Shown here: piece after piece, positions 1-8,244 of the stretch
How positions within the stretch are numbered: the first letter of the stretch is position 1
Layout of the letters: the number at the start of each line of letters is the position of its first letter
Assembly (NCBI GenBank): GCA_964368875.1
Contig: CAYJDG010000019.1
Span: forward strand, 1-37,067
DNA length: 37,067 bases
DNA from: CAYJDG01 sp964368875
Lineage (GTDB): Bacteria; Pseudomonadota; Alphaproteobacteria; Micavibrionales; Micavibrionaceae
Reading direction: 5' to 3'
The notes under the pieces: model-generated
Databases searched by the model: none
Told to the model about the DNA's origin: nothing
Seen by the model: only the letters and a program-made list of their open reading frames with translations
Made by a program: the position numbers and the translations under genes

Positions 1-172
1 CCAGAAATAAAGGTTCCGGTGGCCGGATATGATTCCATCGGTTGACGGCTAAACGCATGAAATTCCGTGACTTTAGCTGTCCACCGACAAATCCCCGACC
101 ACCGTCCTTGAAATTCGGCCTGACGACTGCGATGGCGCAGCCGCAGGGTAAATGTTCATGAAAGGACACTCT
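1..172 (+). other. pnp upstream region with a small GC hairpin
   Basis: No complete gene is visible here. Frame 1 is open from base 1 to a TGA at 43-45 and could be the last 14 codons of an upstream gene, but the residues match nothing I recognise. A short perfect hairpin, CTGCG-ATGG-CGCAG, lies at 127-140, just ahead of the pnp ribosome binding site. In enterobacteria a leader hairpin cut by RNase III mediates pnp autoregulation. Whether this hairpin plays such a role is inference only. No convincing promoter was seen. Confidence 0.3.
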
Positions 173-2305
173 ATGTTTAAGCAATTCCGCAAAGAAATCG
201 ATTTTGGCGGCAAAAAACTCATTCTCGAAACTGGTAAAATCGCTCGTCAGGCTGATGGCGCTGTTATGGCTACAATGGGCGGCACCTCCGTACTTTGTAC
301 CGCCGTTGCTGCAAAATCGATCAAGCCAGGTCAGGATTTCTTCCCTCTGACCGTTAATTACCAGGAAAAATTCTACTCGACTGGTCGTATCCCCGGCGGT
401 TTCTTCAAACGCGAAACCCGCCCTTCAGACAACGCGACGCTGACCTCGCGCCTCATCGATCGTCCGATCCGCCCATTGTTCCCGGAAGAATTCCTCAACG
501 AAGTCCAGATCATCTGTACAACGATGAGCCATGACCTTGAGAACTCGCCGGACATCATCGCGCTGATCGGTGCCTCCGCCGCCCTCACCCTTTCGGGTGT
601 TCCATTCATGGGCCCGGTTGCTGGCGCCCGCGTCGGTTACAAAAACGGCGAATACGTCCTCAACCCTGCGCAGCAGGACATCAAGTCGCTCGACCTCGAT
701 CTGGTCGTTGCTGGCACGATGGAAGGCGTTCTGATGGTTGAATCGGAAGCCAAACAGCTCTCCGAAGAAATCATGCTCGGCGCCGTTATGTTCGGTTGGA
801 AAGCATTCCAGCCTGTTATCAAAGGTATCATTGAGCTTGCCGAACAAGCCGCCAAAGATGCGTGGGATGTTCCGGTTGTTGATCCGAAGATCAAAGCTCT
901 CAATGACGCTATCAAAGCCAAGTATGAAGCTCAGGTCGTCGAAGCTTACAAAGAAAAAGTCAAACAGAACCGTTACTCCAAAATCGGCGCGATCCGTGAA
1001 GCAGCAGTTGCTGAATTCACGAGCGAAGAGATCGGCAAAGAAGCAGTCGGCAACGCCTTCTTCAAACTGGAATCGAACGTTGTGCGTGGCGACCTGCTGA
1101 AAACCGGTTCCCGTATCGATGGTCGCTCGACCACCCAGATCCGCCCAATCGTTTGTGAAGTTGGTGTTCTGCCTCGCGTTCATGGCTCGGCTCTCTTCAC
1201 CCGTGGCGAAACGCAGGCTCTGGTTATCACCACCCTCGGTACCGGTCAGGATGAACAGGTCGTTGATGCCATCGAAGGCGAATACAAAGACCGCTTCATG
1301 CTCCACTACAACTTCCCGCCATTCTCGGTCGGTGAATGTGGTCGTATGGGTGCTCCGGGCCGCCGCGAAATCGGCCATGGTAAACTTGCATGGCGCGCGC
1401 TCAACCCGCTGATCCCGGCAACCGATGATTTCCCTTACACGATGCGTGTCGTCTCCGAGATCACCGAATCCAACGGGTCCTCGTCGATGGCCTCTGTCTG
1501 TGGCGCATCCCTCGCACTGATGGATGCCGGCACCCCTCTGATCGCTCCTGTTGCTGGTATCGCGATGGGTCTGATCAAGGAAGGTAAAGACTTCGCCGTT
1601 ATCTCCGACATCCTTGGTGATGAAGATCACCTCGGCGATATGGACTTTAAAGTCGCGGGTACCGACAAAGGTATCACCGCCCTGCAGATGGACATCAAGA
1701 TCACCTCGATCACTGAAGAAATCATGCAGATCGCTCTGAAACAGGCGAAAGAAGGCCGTCTCCACATCCTCGGCGAAATGGCGAAAGCCCTAACCCAGTC
1801 CCGTGGTGAAATCAGCCAATTCGCTCCGCAAATGGCTGTCATCAACATCCCAACCGACAAGATCCGTGACGTTATCGGTACGGGCGGTAAAGTCATCCGT
1901 GACATTATCGAACGCACCAAAGCCAAGATCGATATCGATGACGACGGCACGATTAAAATCGCTGCTGCTGACAACGATGCCATCGAAGCTGCCATCGAAA
2001 TCATCCGTGGTATCACGGACGAGCCAGAAGTCGGCAAAGTCTACAAAGGTAAAGTCGTCAAAATGATGGACTTCGGTGCCTTCGTGAACTTCATGGGCGG
2101 CAAAGACGGCTTGGTTCACATCTCCGAACTCGCTGACTACCGCGTCGCCAAGACATCTGATGTCGTAACTGATGGTCAGGAAGTTAAAGTCCTCGTCGTC
2201 GGCTTCGATGATCGCGGCAAAATCAAACTGTCGATGAAACGCGTTGACCAGGAAACTGGTGAGCTGATCGCGCAAAAACCGCGCGAAGAGCGTCAAGAAG
2301 CGTAA
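173..2305 (+). CDS. pnp: polyribonucleotide nucleotidyltransferase (PNPase)
   Basis: This is the phosphorolytic 3'-5' exoribonuclease of mRNA decay, a trimeric enzyme and usual degradosome partner in the cytoplasm. The 710-aa product has the family's full architecture: two RNase PH-like domains separated by a helical linker, then a KH domain (about residues 555-615, with the IGTGGKVI GxxG-type loop) and a C-terminal S1 domain (GKVYKGKVV to LSMKRV). The second PH domain carries the conserved FPPFSVGE and GRREIGHG segments. I chose the ATG at 173 over the in-frame ATG at 152 because AAAGGA lies just before it and MFKQFRKEIDFGGK is the usual family start. A strong terminator follows 14 bases after the stop. 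The gene appears intact. Confidence 0.97.
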   Translation: MFKQFRKEIDFGGKKLILETGKIARQADGAVMATMGGTSVLCTAVAAKSIKPGQDFFPLTVNYQEKFYSTGRIPGGFFKRETRPSDNATLTSRLIDRPIRPLFPEEFLNEVQIICTTMSHDLENSPDIIALIGASAALTLSGVPFMGPVAGARVGYKNGEYVLNPAQQDIKSLDLDLVVAGTMEGVLMVESEAKQLSEEIMLGAVMFGWKAFQPVIKGIIELAEQAAKDAWDVPVVDPKIKALNDAIKAKYEAQVVEAYKEKVKQNRYSKIGAIREAAVAEFTSEEIGKEAVGNAFFKLESNVVRGDLLKTGSRIDGRSTTQIRPIVCEVGVLPRVHGSALFTRGETQALVITTLGTGQDEQVVDAIEGEYKDRFMLHYNFPPFSVGECGRMGAPGRREIGHGKLAWRALNPLIPATDDFPYTMRVVSEITESNGSSSMASVCGASLALMDAGTPLIAPVAGIAMGLIKEGKDFAVISDILGDEDHLGDMDFKVAGTDKGITALQMDIKITSITEEIMQIALKQAKEGRLHILGEMAKALTQSRGEISQFAPQMAVINIPTDKIRDVIGTGGKVIRDIIERTKAKIDIDDDGTIKIAAADNDAIEAAIEIIRGITDEPEVGKVYKGKVVKMMDFGAFVNFMGGKDGLVHISELADYRVAKTSDVVTDGQEVKVLVVGFDDRGKIKLSMKRVDQETGELIAQKPREERQEA

Positions 2306-2319
2306 GTCTCAAGAATAAG

Positions 2320-2349
2320 AAAAACCCCTCTCGCAAGAGAGGGGTTTTT
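2320..2349. terminator. bidirectional rho-independent terminator after pnp
   Basis: This is a perfect 13-bp stem, AAAAACCCCTCTC paired with GAGAGGGGTTTTT around a GCAA loop. The A tract on one side and T tract on the other let it serve both pnp and the convergent SET gene ending at 2367. Confidence 0.93.
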
Positions 2350-2366
2350 GATTCAGCGCGTTTTAT

Positions 2367-2798
2367 TTATTCCTGATCGAACCACAGGTCGCACGCATAA
2401 TTCCATGTAAGCTCTTCGCCGACCTTGAGATCGCGGGCGGCTTTAACGGTCATGGTGTAATTTTCAAAATCGCTTTCGATTTCAATCGTTGGCTTCACGC
2501 CGTGGTTATAAAGCATCACGTAGCCAAGCGGCATGGCGTATTCCTCGCCCTTGGTGTCCGCGTCCCACTCCAGCAGGTACCCATCCGGTGCGTTGCCATT
2601 CTCGGCGATATCCCCTTTGGCGACAGGCACGACAGGTGAGACTTCGATGATCTCGCCTTTACGGATGGGACGGGTGGCAAAAACACCGCGGCCTTTATCA
2701 TCGCTGATTTTCCGCCAGGCAATGCTGGCGCCAAGGATGGTTTCCTCGCGATTGGCGGTATTCTCGATAAGCTGTTTCAAATTGGCGGCTGTTTTCAT
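2367..2798 (-). CDS. small SET-domain protein (putative protein-lysine methyltransferase)
   Basis: This 143-aa product is essentially a stand-alone SET domain. It shows the N-terminal GRGVFATRPIRKGEIIE strand-turn, the central YNHG motif (the NH that contacts S-adenosylmethionine in SET enzymes) and the C-terminal GEELTWNYA motif containing the catalytic-type tyrosine. SET proteins transfer a methyl group from S-adenosylmethionine to protein lysines. Bacterial substrates of such short versions are mostly unknown, so the substrate is not inferred. The ATG at 2798 is preferred to an upstream in-frame start because AAAGG precedes it and the domain begins shortly after. It is convergent with pnp and divergent from the secreted protein at 2945. 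Confidence 0.8.
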   Translation of the reverse strand: MKTAANLKQLIENTANREETILGASIAWRKISDDKGRGVFATRPIRKGEIIEVSPVVPVAKGDIAENGNAPDGYLLEWDADTKGEEYAMPLGYVMLYNHGVKPTIEIESDFENYTMTVKAARDLKVGEELTWNYACDLWFDQE

Positions 2799-2832
2799 GT
2801 TCTGACCTTTGTGAGAGGCTCGCTTTGTAACC

Positions 2833-2890
2833 TTTATTGGGCACAAAACTCTATATTTTTTTTCAACTATGCTAAGGTACCCCCAATAAA
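2833..2890. repeat. 9-bp inverted repeat in the divergent intergenic region
   Basis: TTTATTGGG at 2833-2841 and CCCAATAAA at 2882-2890 are perfect reverse complements 40 bases apart. They lie between the divergent SET gene and the secreted-protein gene. They could be paired half-operators or simply chance in an AT-rich stretch. Confidence 0.35.
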
Positions 2891-2944
2891 TTGGAGCAAT
2901 CCGGCTGTATATCAACTAGGACAGCTGAAGCCTAAGAAAACGCC

Positions 2945-3691
2945 ATGATCTCTTTTTTAAAATTTCCCCTGTTTAGCCTCCTTTTACTTCTGGCTTACCA
3001 AAACCCGGCGTCGGCCGCGCAGACATATACGGCCTGTGCCAAAGTCAAAAATTTCGTGACCCCATCGAAGATCAATCTTGAAACGCCTCCTCCCCTTATC
3101 GAGCAGAAGCAGAACCGCACCCAGCTGAATGCCAATCAAGGGGCTGCGCATCAGGCGTGGATTAAACAGAACAATATGCAGGCCGTCTGGTCGGCGCAGG
3201 AAATCGAAACACTGGGTCAGGCCGCGGGCGGCTGGGGCATGATGTCCATGATCCGCTTCACCGCCAAACCATATGATGCTTATGGGTCTGCCTATTGCCC
3301 GTATTTTGGCCCGGTTGAATTGAATATGATCTACCGCACGATCATCAGCATTCCGAATGAATTTAAGCCTGGCAGCTGCGAGTACAGCCACATCCTTAAA
3401 CATGAGCTACGGCACCACGAAACCAATGTCACTGTTGCCCGCGAAGTCGTTGCCCGCCTTGAAAAAGACTTGCCTACCATCATCACCGAAGTCGAAAAAT
3501 CCGGATCGTACGTGACCCGCAATCAGGTTGATCCACGCTTCAAATATATGCAGGCCTCGCTTGAAGGCGCCGCCCAGATATATTTAAGTGAAAGCATGCA
3601 AAAAGAGATGAACCGTCGCAATCAGCTGATCGACTCCCCCGCTGAATATCAGCGCACAGACGGCGAAATCAGGAAATGTAAGGATCAATAG
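2945..3691 (+). CDS. secreted zincin-like protein (possible DUF922-type Zn protease)
   Basis: The 248-aa product starts with a clear signal peptide: hydrophobic FPLFSLLLLLAYQ followed by PASAAQ, with cleavage expected after ASA. The mature protein carries HELRHHE (around residue 154). This matches the HExxH zinc-protease signature with a further His and Glu, in a helix followed by a long charged helical stretch. This resembles the predicted secreted Zn-dependent protease family DUF922, but the assignment comes from the motif only. Four Cys in the mature part (YTACAKV, AYCPYFG, PGSCEYS, IRKCKDQ) could form disulfides in the periplasm. The next gene starts one base after its stop, so the two are probably co-transcribed. 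Confidence 0.6.
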   Translation: MISFLKFPLFSLLLLLAYQNPASAAQTYTACAKVKNFVTPSKINLETPPPLIEQKQNRTQLNANQGAAHQAWIKQNNMQAVWSAQEIETLGQAAGGWGMMSMIRFTAKPYDAYGSAYCPYFGPVELNMIYRTIISIPNEFKPGSCEYSHILKHELRHHETNVTVAREVVARLEKDLPTIITEVEKSGSYVTRNQVDPRFKYMQASLEGAAQIYLSESMQKEMNRRNQLIDSPAEYQRTDGEIRKCKDQ

Positions 3692-3692
3692 A

Positions 3693-4439
3693 ATGCCACT
3701 GAAACTTCCCAAAATTATCGGCCATCGCGGTGCTGCAAATTATGCGCCTGAGAACACCCTCGAAGGTATCAAGACTGCCTACGAAATGGGCGTAAAATGG
3801 GTCGAGGTCGACGTCAAGCTGACCAAAGACAGTGTCCCGATCCTCTTTCATGACGATGATCTCGACCGTACCACCAATGGTCATGGCCCGGTTGCGGCCA
3901 TGAAGTTCGACGATATACGTGATCTTGAATGCGGCAGCTGGTTTTCAGACTCCTTCGCCGGCATTCGCATCCCGACGCTTGAGGAAGCCATCGACGTCAT
4001 TCTCGAATACGATATGGGCATCAATCTCGAAATCAAGCCTTGTCCGGGCCGCGACAAGGAAACCGCAGAAGCCCTGCTCGACGTGATGGCGCGCATCTGG
4101 GATGAGCCGGACCGTCTGTTGATCTCCAGCTTCTCCCTTGTATCTCTCGAAGTATCCATGGATATGGCCGAAGAATGGGCGCGCGGGCTTTTGCTTGAAA
4201 CCGAATGGCCAGACAACTGGAAAGAAATGGCAGACTATCTGAACGTTTCCACTCTTAACTTCGATGGGCGCGATGCCACGCGAGAACAGGTTGAAGAGCT
4301 GATGGAACTTCAGAAACCCCTGCTCGCCTACACCATCAACGACCAGTTTCTAGCGCGCAAACTGCGAAGTTGGGGTGTCGATGCCATGTTTACCGACGAT
4401 CCGGATGCTGTGAATGACAGCCTGTTCAAGAGCCATTGA
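3693..4439 (+). CDS. ugpQ: glycerophosphodiester phosphodiesterase
   Basis: This cytoplasmic-type GDPD enzyme hydrolyses glycerophosphodiesters to glycerol-3-phosphate and an alcohol. The 248-aa length is typical of UgpQ. The catalytic set is present: GHRGAANYAPENT (His11, Arg12), VEVDVKLTKD (Glu38, Asp40 metal ligands) and PILFHDDDLDRTTNG (His53 as general acid/base). LEIKP in the middle supplies the further metal-binding Glu. No signal peptide is present. It starts one base after the secreted-protein gene, and its TGA overlaps the ATG of the next membrane-protein gene (TGATG), so this is a tight operon. A lipid or envelope link to its membrane-protein neighbours is plausible but unproven. 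Confidence 0.9.
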   Translation: MPLKLPKIIGHRGAANYAPENTLEGIKTAYEMGVKWVEVDVKLTKDSVPILFHDDDLDRTTNGHGPVAAMKFDDIRDLECGSWFSDSFAGIRIPTLEEAIDVILEYDMGINLEIKPCPGRDKETAEALLDVMARIWDEPDRLLISSFSLVSLEVSMDMAEEWARGLLLETEWPDNWKEMADYLNVSTLNFDGRDATREQVEELMELQKPLLAYTINDQFLARKLRSWGVDAMFTDDPDAVNDSLFKSH

Positions 4440-5035
4440 TGGACTTAAGCTCCCAGGAACTCTTCGGTATCGTCTCCGTCCTTATTAGTTTGGGCGCGAC
4501 GAGTATTTATATTCTCTCGATCCTGAAAAAGCAGACCAAACCGCATCTCTATACGTGGCTGATCTGGACAACTTTACCAACCATCGGCTTCTTCGCGCAA
4601 CGTCATGACGATGCCGGGGCTGGATCATGGGCGACTGGCCTGACCGCCGCATCCTGCCTTGTCATCACCTTGCTCGCGTTGCGGTATGGTGAGAAAACCC
4701 ATACCACCTCAGACAAAATTGCCTTTATCGCCTCATTATCCGCGATCATTCCATGGGTTTTGACCAAAGACCCGCTCGGGTCTGTCATTCTGATTTCAAT
4801 CATCGATCTGGTGGCCTTCTATCCAACCTTCCGCAAATCTTGGCGGAAGCCTTTGGAAGAAAACCTCACCACCTACACGGTCTCATCGACGATGATGGCC
4901 TGTTCACTTTTCGCCATGGAAACGATCACTGTTACAACCATGCTGTATCCGTGCGTTTTTGTGCTTGGCAATGTTGTCTTTATCGCATTCTGCCTATGGC
5001 GGCGGCGGGTCATGGCTGTCGTGAGCGTGTCATGA
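4439..5035 (+). CDS. 7-TM membrane protein, tandem paralog 1 (PQ-loop/SWEET-like features)
   Basis: This 198-aa protein is almost entirely hydrophobic helices, about seven by eye. It is the first of three adjacent paralogs. Conserved blocks shared by all three are TKPHxYxxxxW after helix 1, a LALRYGEK loop, DKIAFIASLSAIIPW, then IDLVAFYPTFRKSWRKP and EENLTxY. The YPTxRKSWxxP segment resembles the second PQ-loop of SWEET/PQ-loop transporters, and a 3+1+3 arrangement would fit seven helices. This fold suggestion is inference, and no substrate can be named. I chose the ATG at 4439, overlapping the upstream TGA, rather than the TTG at 4436. Confidence 0.75.
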   Translation: MDLSSQELFGIVSVLISLGATSIYILSILKKQTKPHLYTWLIWTTLPTIGFFAQRHDDAGAGSWATGLTAASCLVITLLALRYGEKTHTTSDKIAFIASLSAIIPWVLTKDPLGSVILISIIDLVAFYPTFRKSWRKPLEENLTTYTVSSTMMACSLFAMETITVTTMLYPCVFVLGNVVFIAFCLWRRRVMAVVSVS

Positions 5036-5613
5036 CCTCAGCGGAGATACTCGGCCTTAGCGGGCTCCTCATCGGGCTCTGCGGATCCGGGGTTTATATT
5101 GTTTCCATTCTTCGTGGCGATACAAAGCCACACCTCTTTACATGGGTTGTCTGGTCCATCCTCACCACAATCGGATATTTCGCTCAGTTGCATGACGATA
5201 CTGGCCCCGCGACATGGGTGCTTGGCGCGAATATGATCACTTGCTCCGTGATAGCTTTGCTCGCCTTAAAATACGGAGAAAATACGATTACACGAGGGGA
5301 TTGGATCGCTTTTATAGCCTCTCTTACCGCGATCATTCCATGGCTGCTCACCAAAGACCCGCTCGGCTCCGTTATTCTGATTTCGCTGATCGATATCGTG
5401 GCGTTTTACCCGACAATTCGTAAGTCATGGCGAAATCCTGACCAGGAAAATCTCACAGGTTATATGATCGCCAATCTCAAATATCTCATTTCCTTCTTCG
5501 CCCTTGAGATTTATTCAATCAATACTCTGCTTTATCCAGCTACTATCGTTGTCGTGAATTCGGCCTTTGTTGCCATGTGTCTATTGCGGCGGAGATCCTA
5601 TGCCCAGTCATGA
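5032..5613 (+). CDS. 7-TM membrane protein, tandem paralog 2
   Basis: This 193-aa protein is closest to its upstream neighbour. ITxxDWIAFIASLTAIIPW, LTKDPLGSVILIS and IDIVAFYPTIRKSWRNP are almost identical between the two. The start codon overlaps the preceding stop as ATGA, which indicates translational coupling. The topology is again about seven hydrophobic segments with a short Arg-rich tail (LLRRRSY). The longer open frame extending upstream of this ATG runs inside paralog 1 in another frame and is not homologous, so the start at 5032 is secure. The function is unknown. See paralog 1 for the tentative PQ-loop interpretation. Confidence 0.75.
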   Translation: MTSAEILGLSGLLIGLCGSGVYIVSILRGDTKPHLFTWVVWSILTTIGYFAQLHDDTGPATWVLGANMITCSVIALLALKYGENTITRGDWIAFIASLTAIIPWLLTKDPLGSVILISLIDIVAFYPTIRKSWRNPDQENLTGYMIANLKYLISFFALEIYSINTLLYPATIVVVNSAFVAMCLLRRRSYAQS

Positions 5614-6172
5614 TCTCCTCGCCCTGATCGGTTGCGCTTTGAGCCTGATTGGCTCGGCCATTTATATCCGCTCGATATTACAGGGCCGTACCAAACCGCA
5701 TTTCTATAGCCATCTGGTGTGGTTCATCGTGCTTTGCGTCGCGTTTTTGGCGCAGGTGCAGGCACAGGCCGGGCCGGGTATGTGGATCACAGGGGCTGGC
5801 GCACTCGCCATCTTGACCACAACCCTGCTCAGCCTCCGCTACGGAGAAAAGAATATCACCCGTACTGACCGTATTGCTCTGGTCGCTGCCTTGCTGGCGA
5901 TTGTGCCATGGATACTCACCGATGATCCGTTCTGGTCGGTCATTTTCGTCACGGCCATCGATATGGTCGCCTATTATCCGACCCTGCGAAAATCATGGCA
6001 CAAACCGCATGAGGAAAATCTGACCATGTATGCAATTGGCGCCGTTGAATTCACGCTCTCGTTGCTCGCGCTTGAGCAGCATTCAGTCGTGACCATGCTC
6101 TATCCCGCAGCACTGATCATGGCGAATGGATTACTGATTGGATTATGCCTATGGCGAAGAAAAGTCGCTTAG
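5600..6172 (+). CDS. 7-TM membrane protein, tandem paralog 3
   Basis: This 190-aa protein is the most diverged of the trio. It keeps TKPHFYSH, LSLRYGEKNITRTD, PWILTDDP, IDMVAYYPTLRKSWHKP, EENLTMY and the LCLWRRK tail. It loses the aromatic FAQxHDD stretch of paralogs 1 and 2 (here LAQVQAQ). The ATG at 5600 lies inside the end of paralog 2 (14-base overlap) and has GGAG nine bases upstream. Its TAG stop overlaps the TAA stop of convergent fabI by three bases, with no terminator between them. The function is unknown. Confidence 0.75.
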   Translation: MPSHDLLALIGCALSLIGSAIYIRSILQGRTKPHFYSHLVWFIVLCVAFLAQVQAQAGPGMWITGAGALAILTTTLLSLRYGEKNITRTDRIALVAALLAIVPWILTDDPFWSVIFVTAIDMVAYYPTLRKSWHKPHEENLTMYAIGAVEFTLSLLALEQHSVVTMLYPAALIMANGLLIGLCLWRRKVA

Positions 6173-6990
6173 TCGGGCTTGCCGTTTGATGATAGCAGCT
6201 CTTCCCACTGCTCGGTCGGGCACATGCCGATGACATTGAAGCCGCAATCGACATAGTGAATTTCGCCAGTTACGGCAGTCGACATATCTGACAGCAGGTA
6301 AACACCAGTTTGACCGAGTTCTTCGAGCTCGACGGAGCGGCGCAGCGGCGAGGCCAGCTGATTATATTTGAATGTCTTGCGGGCAGACCCAATCGCCGAG
6401 CCTGCAAGGGTGCGCATCGGCCCCGCTGAGATGGCATTGACACGTATAGCTTCCGGGCCGAGATCTGCGGCGAGATACCGCACACTTGCTTCGAGAGCGG
6501 CCTTCGCCACACCCATGACATTGTAATTTGGCATGACTTTCTCTGCACCGAAATAGGTCAAAGTCACAGCCGAGCCGCCTTTTTTCATGAGCGGCGCCGC
6601 GCGTTTCATCACAGCGGTAAAGGAATAGCAGGAGACATTCATCGTATGCAGGAAATTTTCGAGCGTTGTATCGACGTAGCGCCCTTTAAGCTCTTCCTTA
6701 TTGGAATACGCCAGCGAATGGACAACAAAGTCCAGCTCACCAAGATCATTACCTATCTGCTCAAATGATTTATCAAGATTATCAAGATCAGAGACGTCGC
6801 AATCGATCATTGTTTTTACACCGATCGTTGCAGCTAGTGGCTCGACGCGCTTCTTGAAGGCATCACCCTGGTAAGTAAAGGCCATCTCGGCTCCCTGCGC
6901 AGCACAAGCCTTGGCTATGCCCCAGGCAATCGAATGGTCATTGGCAACGCCCATAATCAGGCCGCGTTTGCCCTTCATTAAATCGTTCAT
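6169..6990 (-). CDS. fabI: enoyl-[acyl-carrier-protein] reductase (NADH)
   Basis: FabI catalyses the last reduction of each fatty acid elongation cycle (trans-2-enoyl-ACP to acyl-ACP) in the cytosol. The 273-aa product is a classical FabI-type SDR. It has a nucleotide-binding GVANDHSIAWGIA at the N-terminus and the catalytic triad pattern Tyr146, Tyr156 and Lys163 (TYFGAEK, NYNVMGVAK), the same spacing and numbering as E. coli FabI. The C-terminal half carries the substrate-loop segment SAGPMRTLA. Its ATG overlaps the fabB stop (ATGA), so it is the last gene of a fabA-fabB-fabI operon. It is convergent with the 7-TM genes. Confidence 0.96.
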   Translation of the reverse strand: MNDLMKGKRGLIMGVANDHSIAWGIAKACAAQGAEMAFTYQGDAFKKRVEPLAATIGVKTMIDCDVSDLDNLDKSFEQIGNDLGELDFVVHSLAYSNKEELKGRYVDTTLENFLHTMNVSCYSFTAVMKRAAPLMKKGGSAVTLTYFGAEKVMPNYNVMGVAKAALEASVRYLAADLGPEAIRVNAISAGPMRTLAGSAIGSARKTFKYNQLASPLRRSVELEELGQTGVYLLSDMSTAVTGEIHYVDCGFNVIGMCPTEQWEELLSSNGKPD

Positions 6991-8231
6991 TGGTATCTCG
7001 AGAATGCCAGAGTGCAGTTGGTCCCGCCGAAGCCGAAGCTATTGGAGAGGATGGTTGTATGGTTGACGCCATCGATGCGTTGCCGTGCAATCGGCATATT
7101 GCCCATCTCGGGATCAAGGTTATCGATATTGATACTAGGTGCGACGAAGTTGTGCTCCATCATCAGTAAGCTGTAAATCGCTTCCTGAACACCGGTACCA
7201 CCCAACGAGTGGCCGGTCATTGATTTGGTTGAACTGATATGCGGCATATCCTGTTCGGCTGTCCCAAAAACTTCGCGGATCGCGCCCATTTCACGGATAT
7301 CGCCAATTGGGGTCGATGTGCCGTGGGTGTTGATGTAGGTAACAGGTGTGATGATCGTCGACATTGCCTGCTTCATGCAGCGCACTGCGCCCTCGCCGTT
7401 CGGTGCCACCATATCTTCGCCATCAGAAGTCGCGCCATATCCGGTCAATTCACCGTAAATCTTCGCGCCGCGGGCCTTGGCATGTTCAAGTTCTTCCAGA
7501 ACCAGAATACCGCCGCCGCCGGCAATCACGAAACCGTCACGGTTCACGTCATACGCCCGCGAAGCTTTGTCAGGTGTTTCATTGTATTTCGAGGACATCG
7601 CGCCCATCGCATCGAATAGACCTGAAAGCGTCCAGTCGAGATCCTCACCACCGCCAGCGAACATAATGTCCTGCTTGCCCCAGGCGATTTGTTCAGCCGC
7701 ATTGCCGATGCAATGCGCTGAGGTCGAACACGCTGAGGAAATGGTGTAGTTGATGCCTTTAATTTTGAAATTTGTGCAGAGCGTCGCAGATGTTGTCGAG
7801 CTCATGCATTTCGGTACGGCAAACGGTCCGATTTTTTTAGGGCTGCCACTCTCCAAAGTGATGCGCGCCGCCTCGACCTGATAATGCGTAGACGGACCGC
7901 CGGAACCAACAATCGCGCCCGTACGCTCATTGCTGATATCAGCTGGCTCAAGACCGGAATCCTTGATCGCTTGCTCCATTGAAAGATGCGTATAGCCGGC
8001 AGCATCACCCATAAAACGCCACAGGCGACGATCGATCAGCTCAGGCAGATTGATGTTCGGTTTCCCGTAGACTTGGCTGCGAAACCCTTTTTCGGCGTAT
8101 TCAGGCGAAAACGTAATCCCTGATTTGCCGGCCTTAAGGGACTCGAGAACTTCTTCTTTGGAATTGCCGATGCAGGAAATGACACCAATACCGGTCACGA
8201 CGACACGGCGCAGCTGATTGTTCAAGGGCAT
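6987..8231 (-). CDS. fabB: beta-ketoacyl-ACP synthase I
   Basis: This is the condensing enzyme that elongates the cis-3-decenoyl-ACP made by FabA and commits carbon to unsaturated fatty acids. The 414-aa product starts MPLNNQLRRVVVTG. Catalytic residues of the KAS family are present: Cys168 in SSACSTSAHC, His303 in NTHGTSTPIGD, Lys336 and His341 in STKSMTGHSLGG. The start at 8231 has AGAGGAT just upstream. A 22-residue in-frame extension to 8297 would run into fabA and lacks a binding site. The neighbour fabA supports FabB rather than FabF, which share this fold. Confidence 0.95.
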   Translation of the reverse strand: MPLNNQLRRVVVTGIGVISCIGNSKEEVLESLKAGKSGITFSPEYAEKGFRSQVYGKPNINLPELIDRRLWRFMGDAAGYTHLSMEQAIKDSGLEPADISNERTGAIVGSGGPSTHYQVEAARITLESGSPKKIGPFAVPKCMSSTTSATLCTNFKIKGINYTISSACSTSAHCIGNAAEQIAWGKQDIMFAGGGEDLDWTLSGLFDAMGAMSSKYNETPDKASRAYDVNRDGFVIAGGGGILVLEELEHAKARGAKIYGELTGYGATSDGEDMVAPNGEGAVRCMKQAMSTIITPVTYINTHGTSTPIGDIREMGAIREVFGTAEQDMPHISSTKSMTGHSLGGTGVQEAIYSLLMMEHNFVAPSINIDNLDPEMGNMPIARQRIDGVNHTTILSNSFGFGGTNCTLAFSRYQ

Positions 8232-8244
8232 GATGATCCTCTGT

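Noticed and set aside
425..1765. Long open frame (446 codons) antisense to pnp
   Set aside because: It mirrors the codon pattern of pnp, has no recognisable motif or binding site, and pnp is certain.
4753..5031. N-terminal extension of the second 7-TM paralog
   Set aside because: It lies inside paralog 1 in another frame and is not homologous to the other paralogs' starts.
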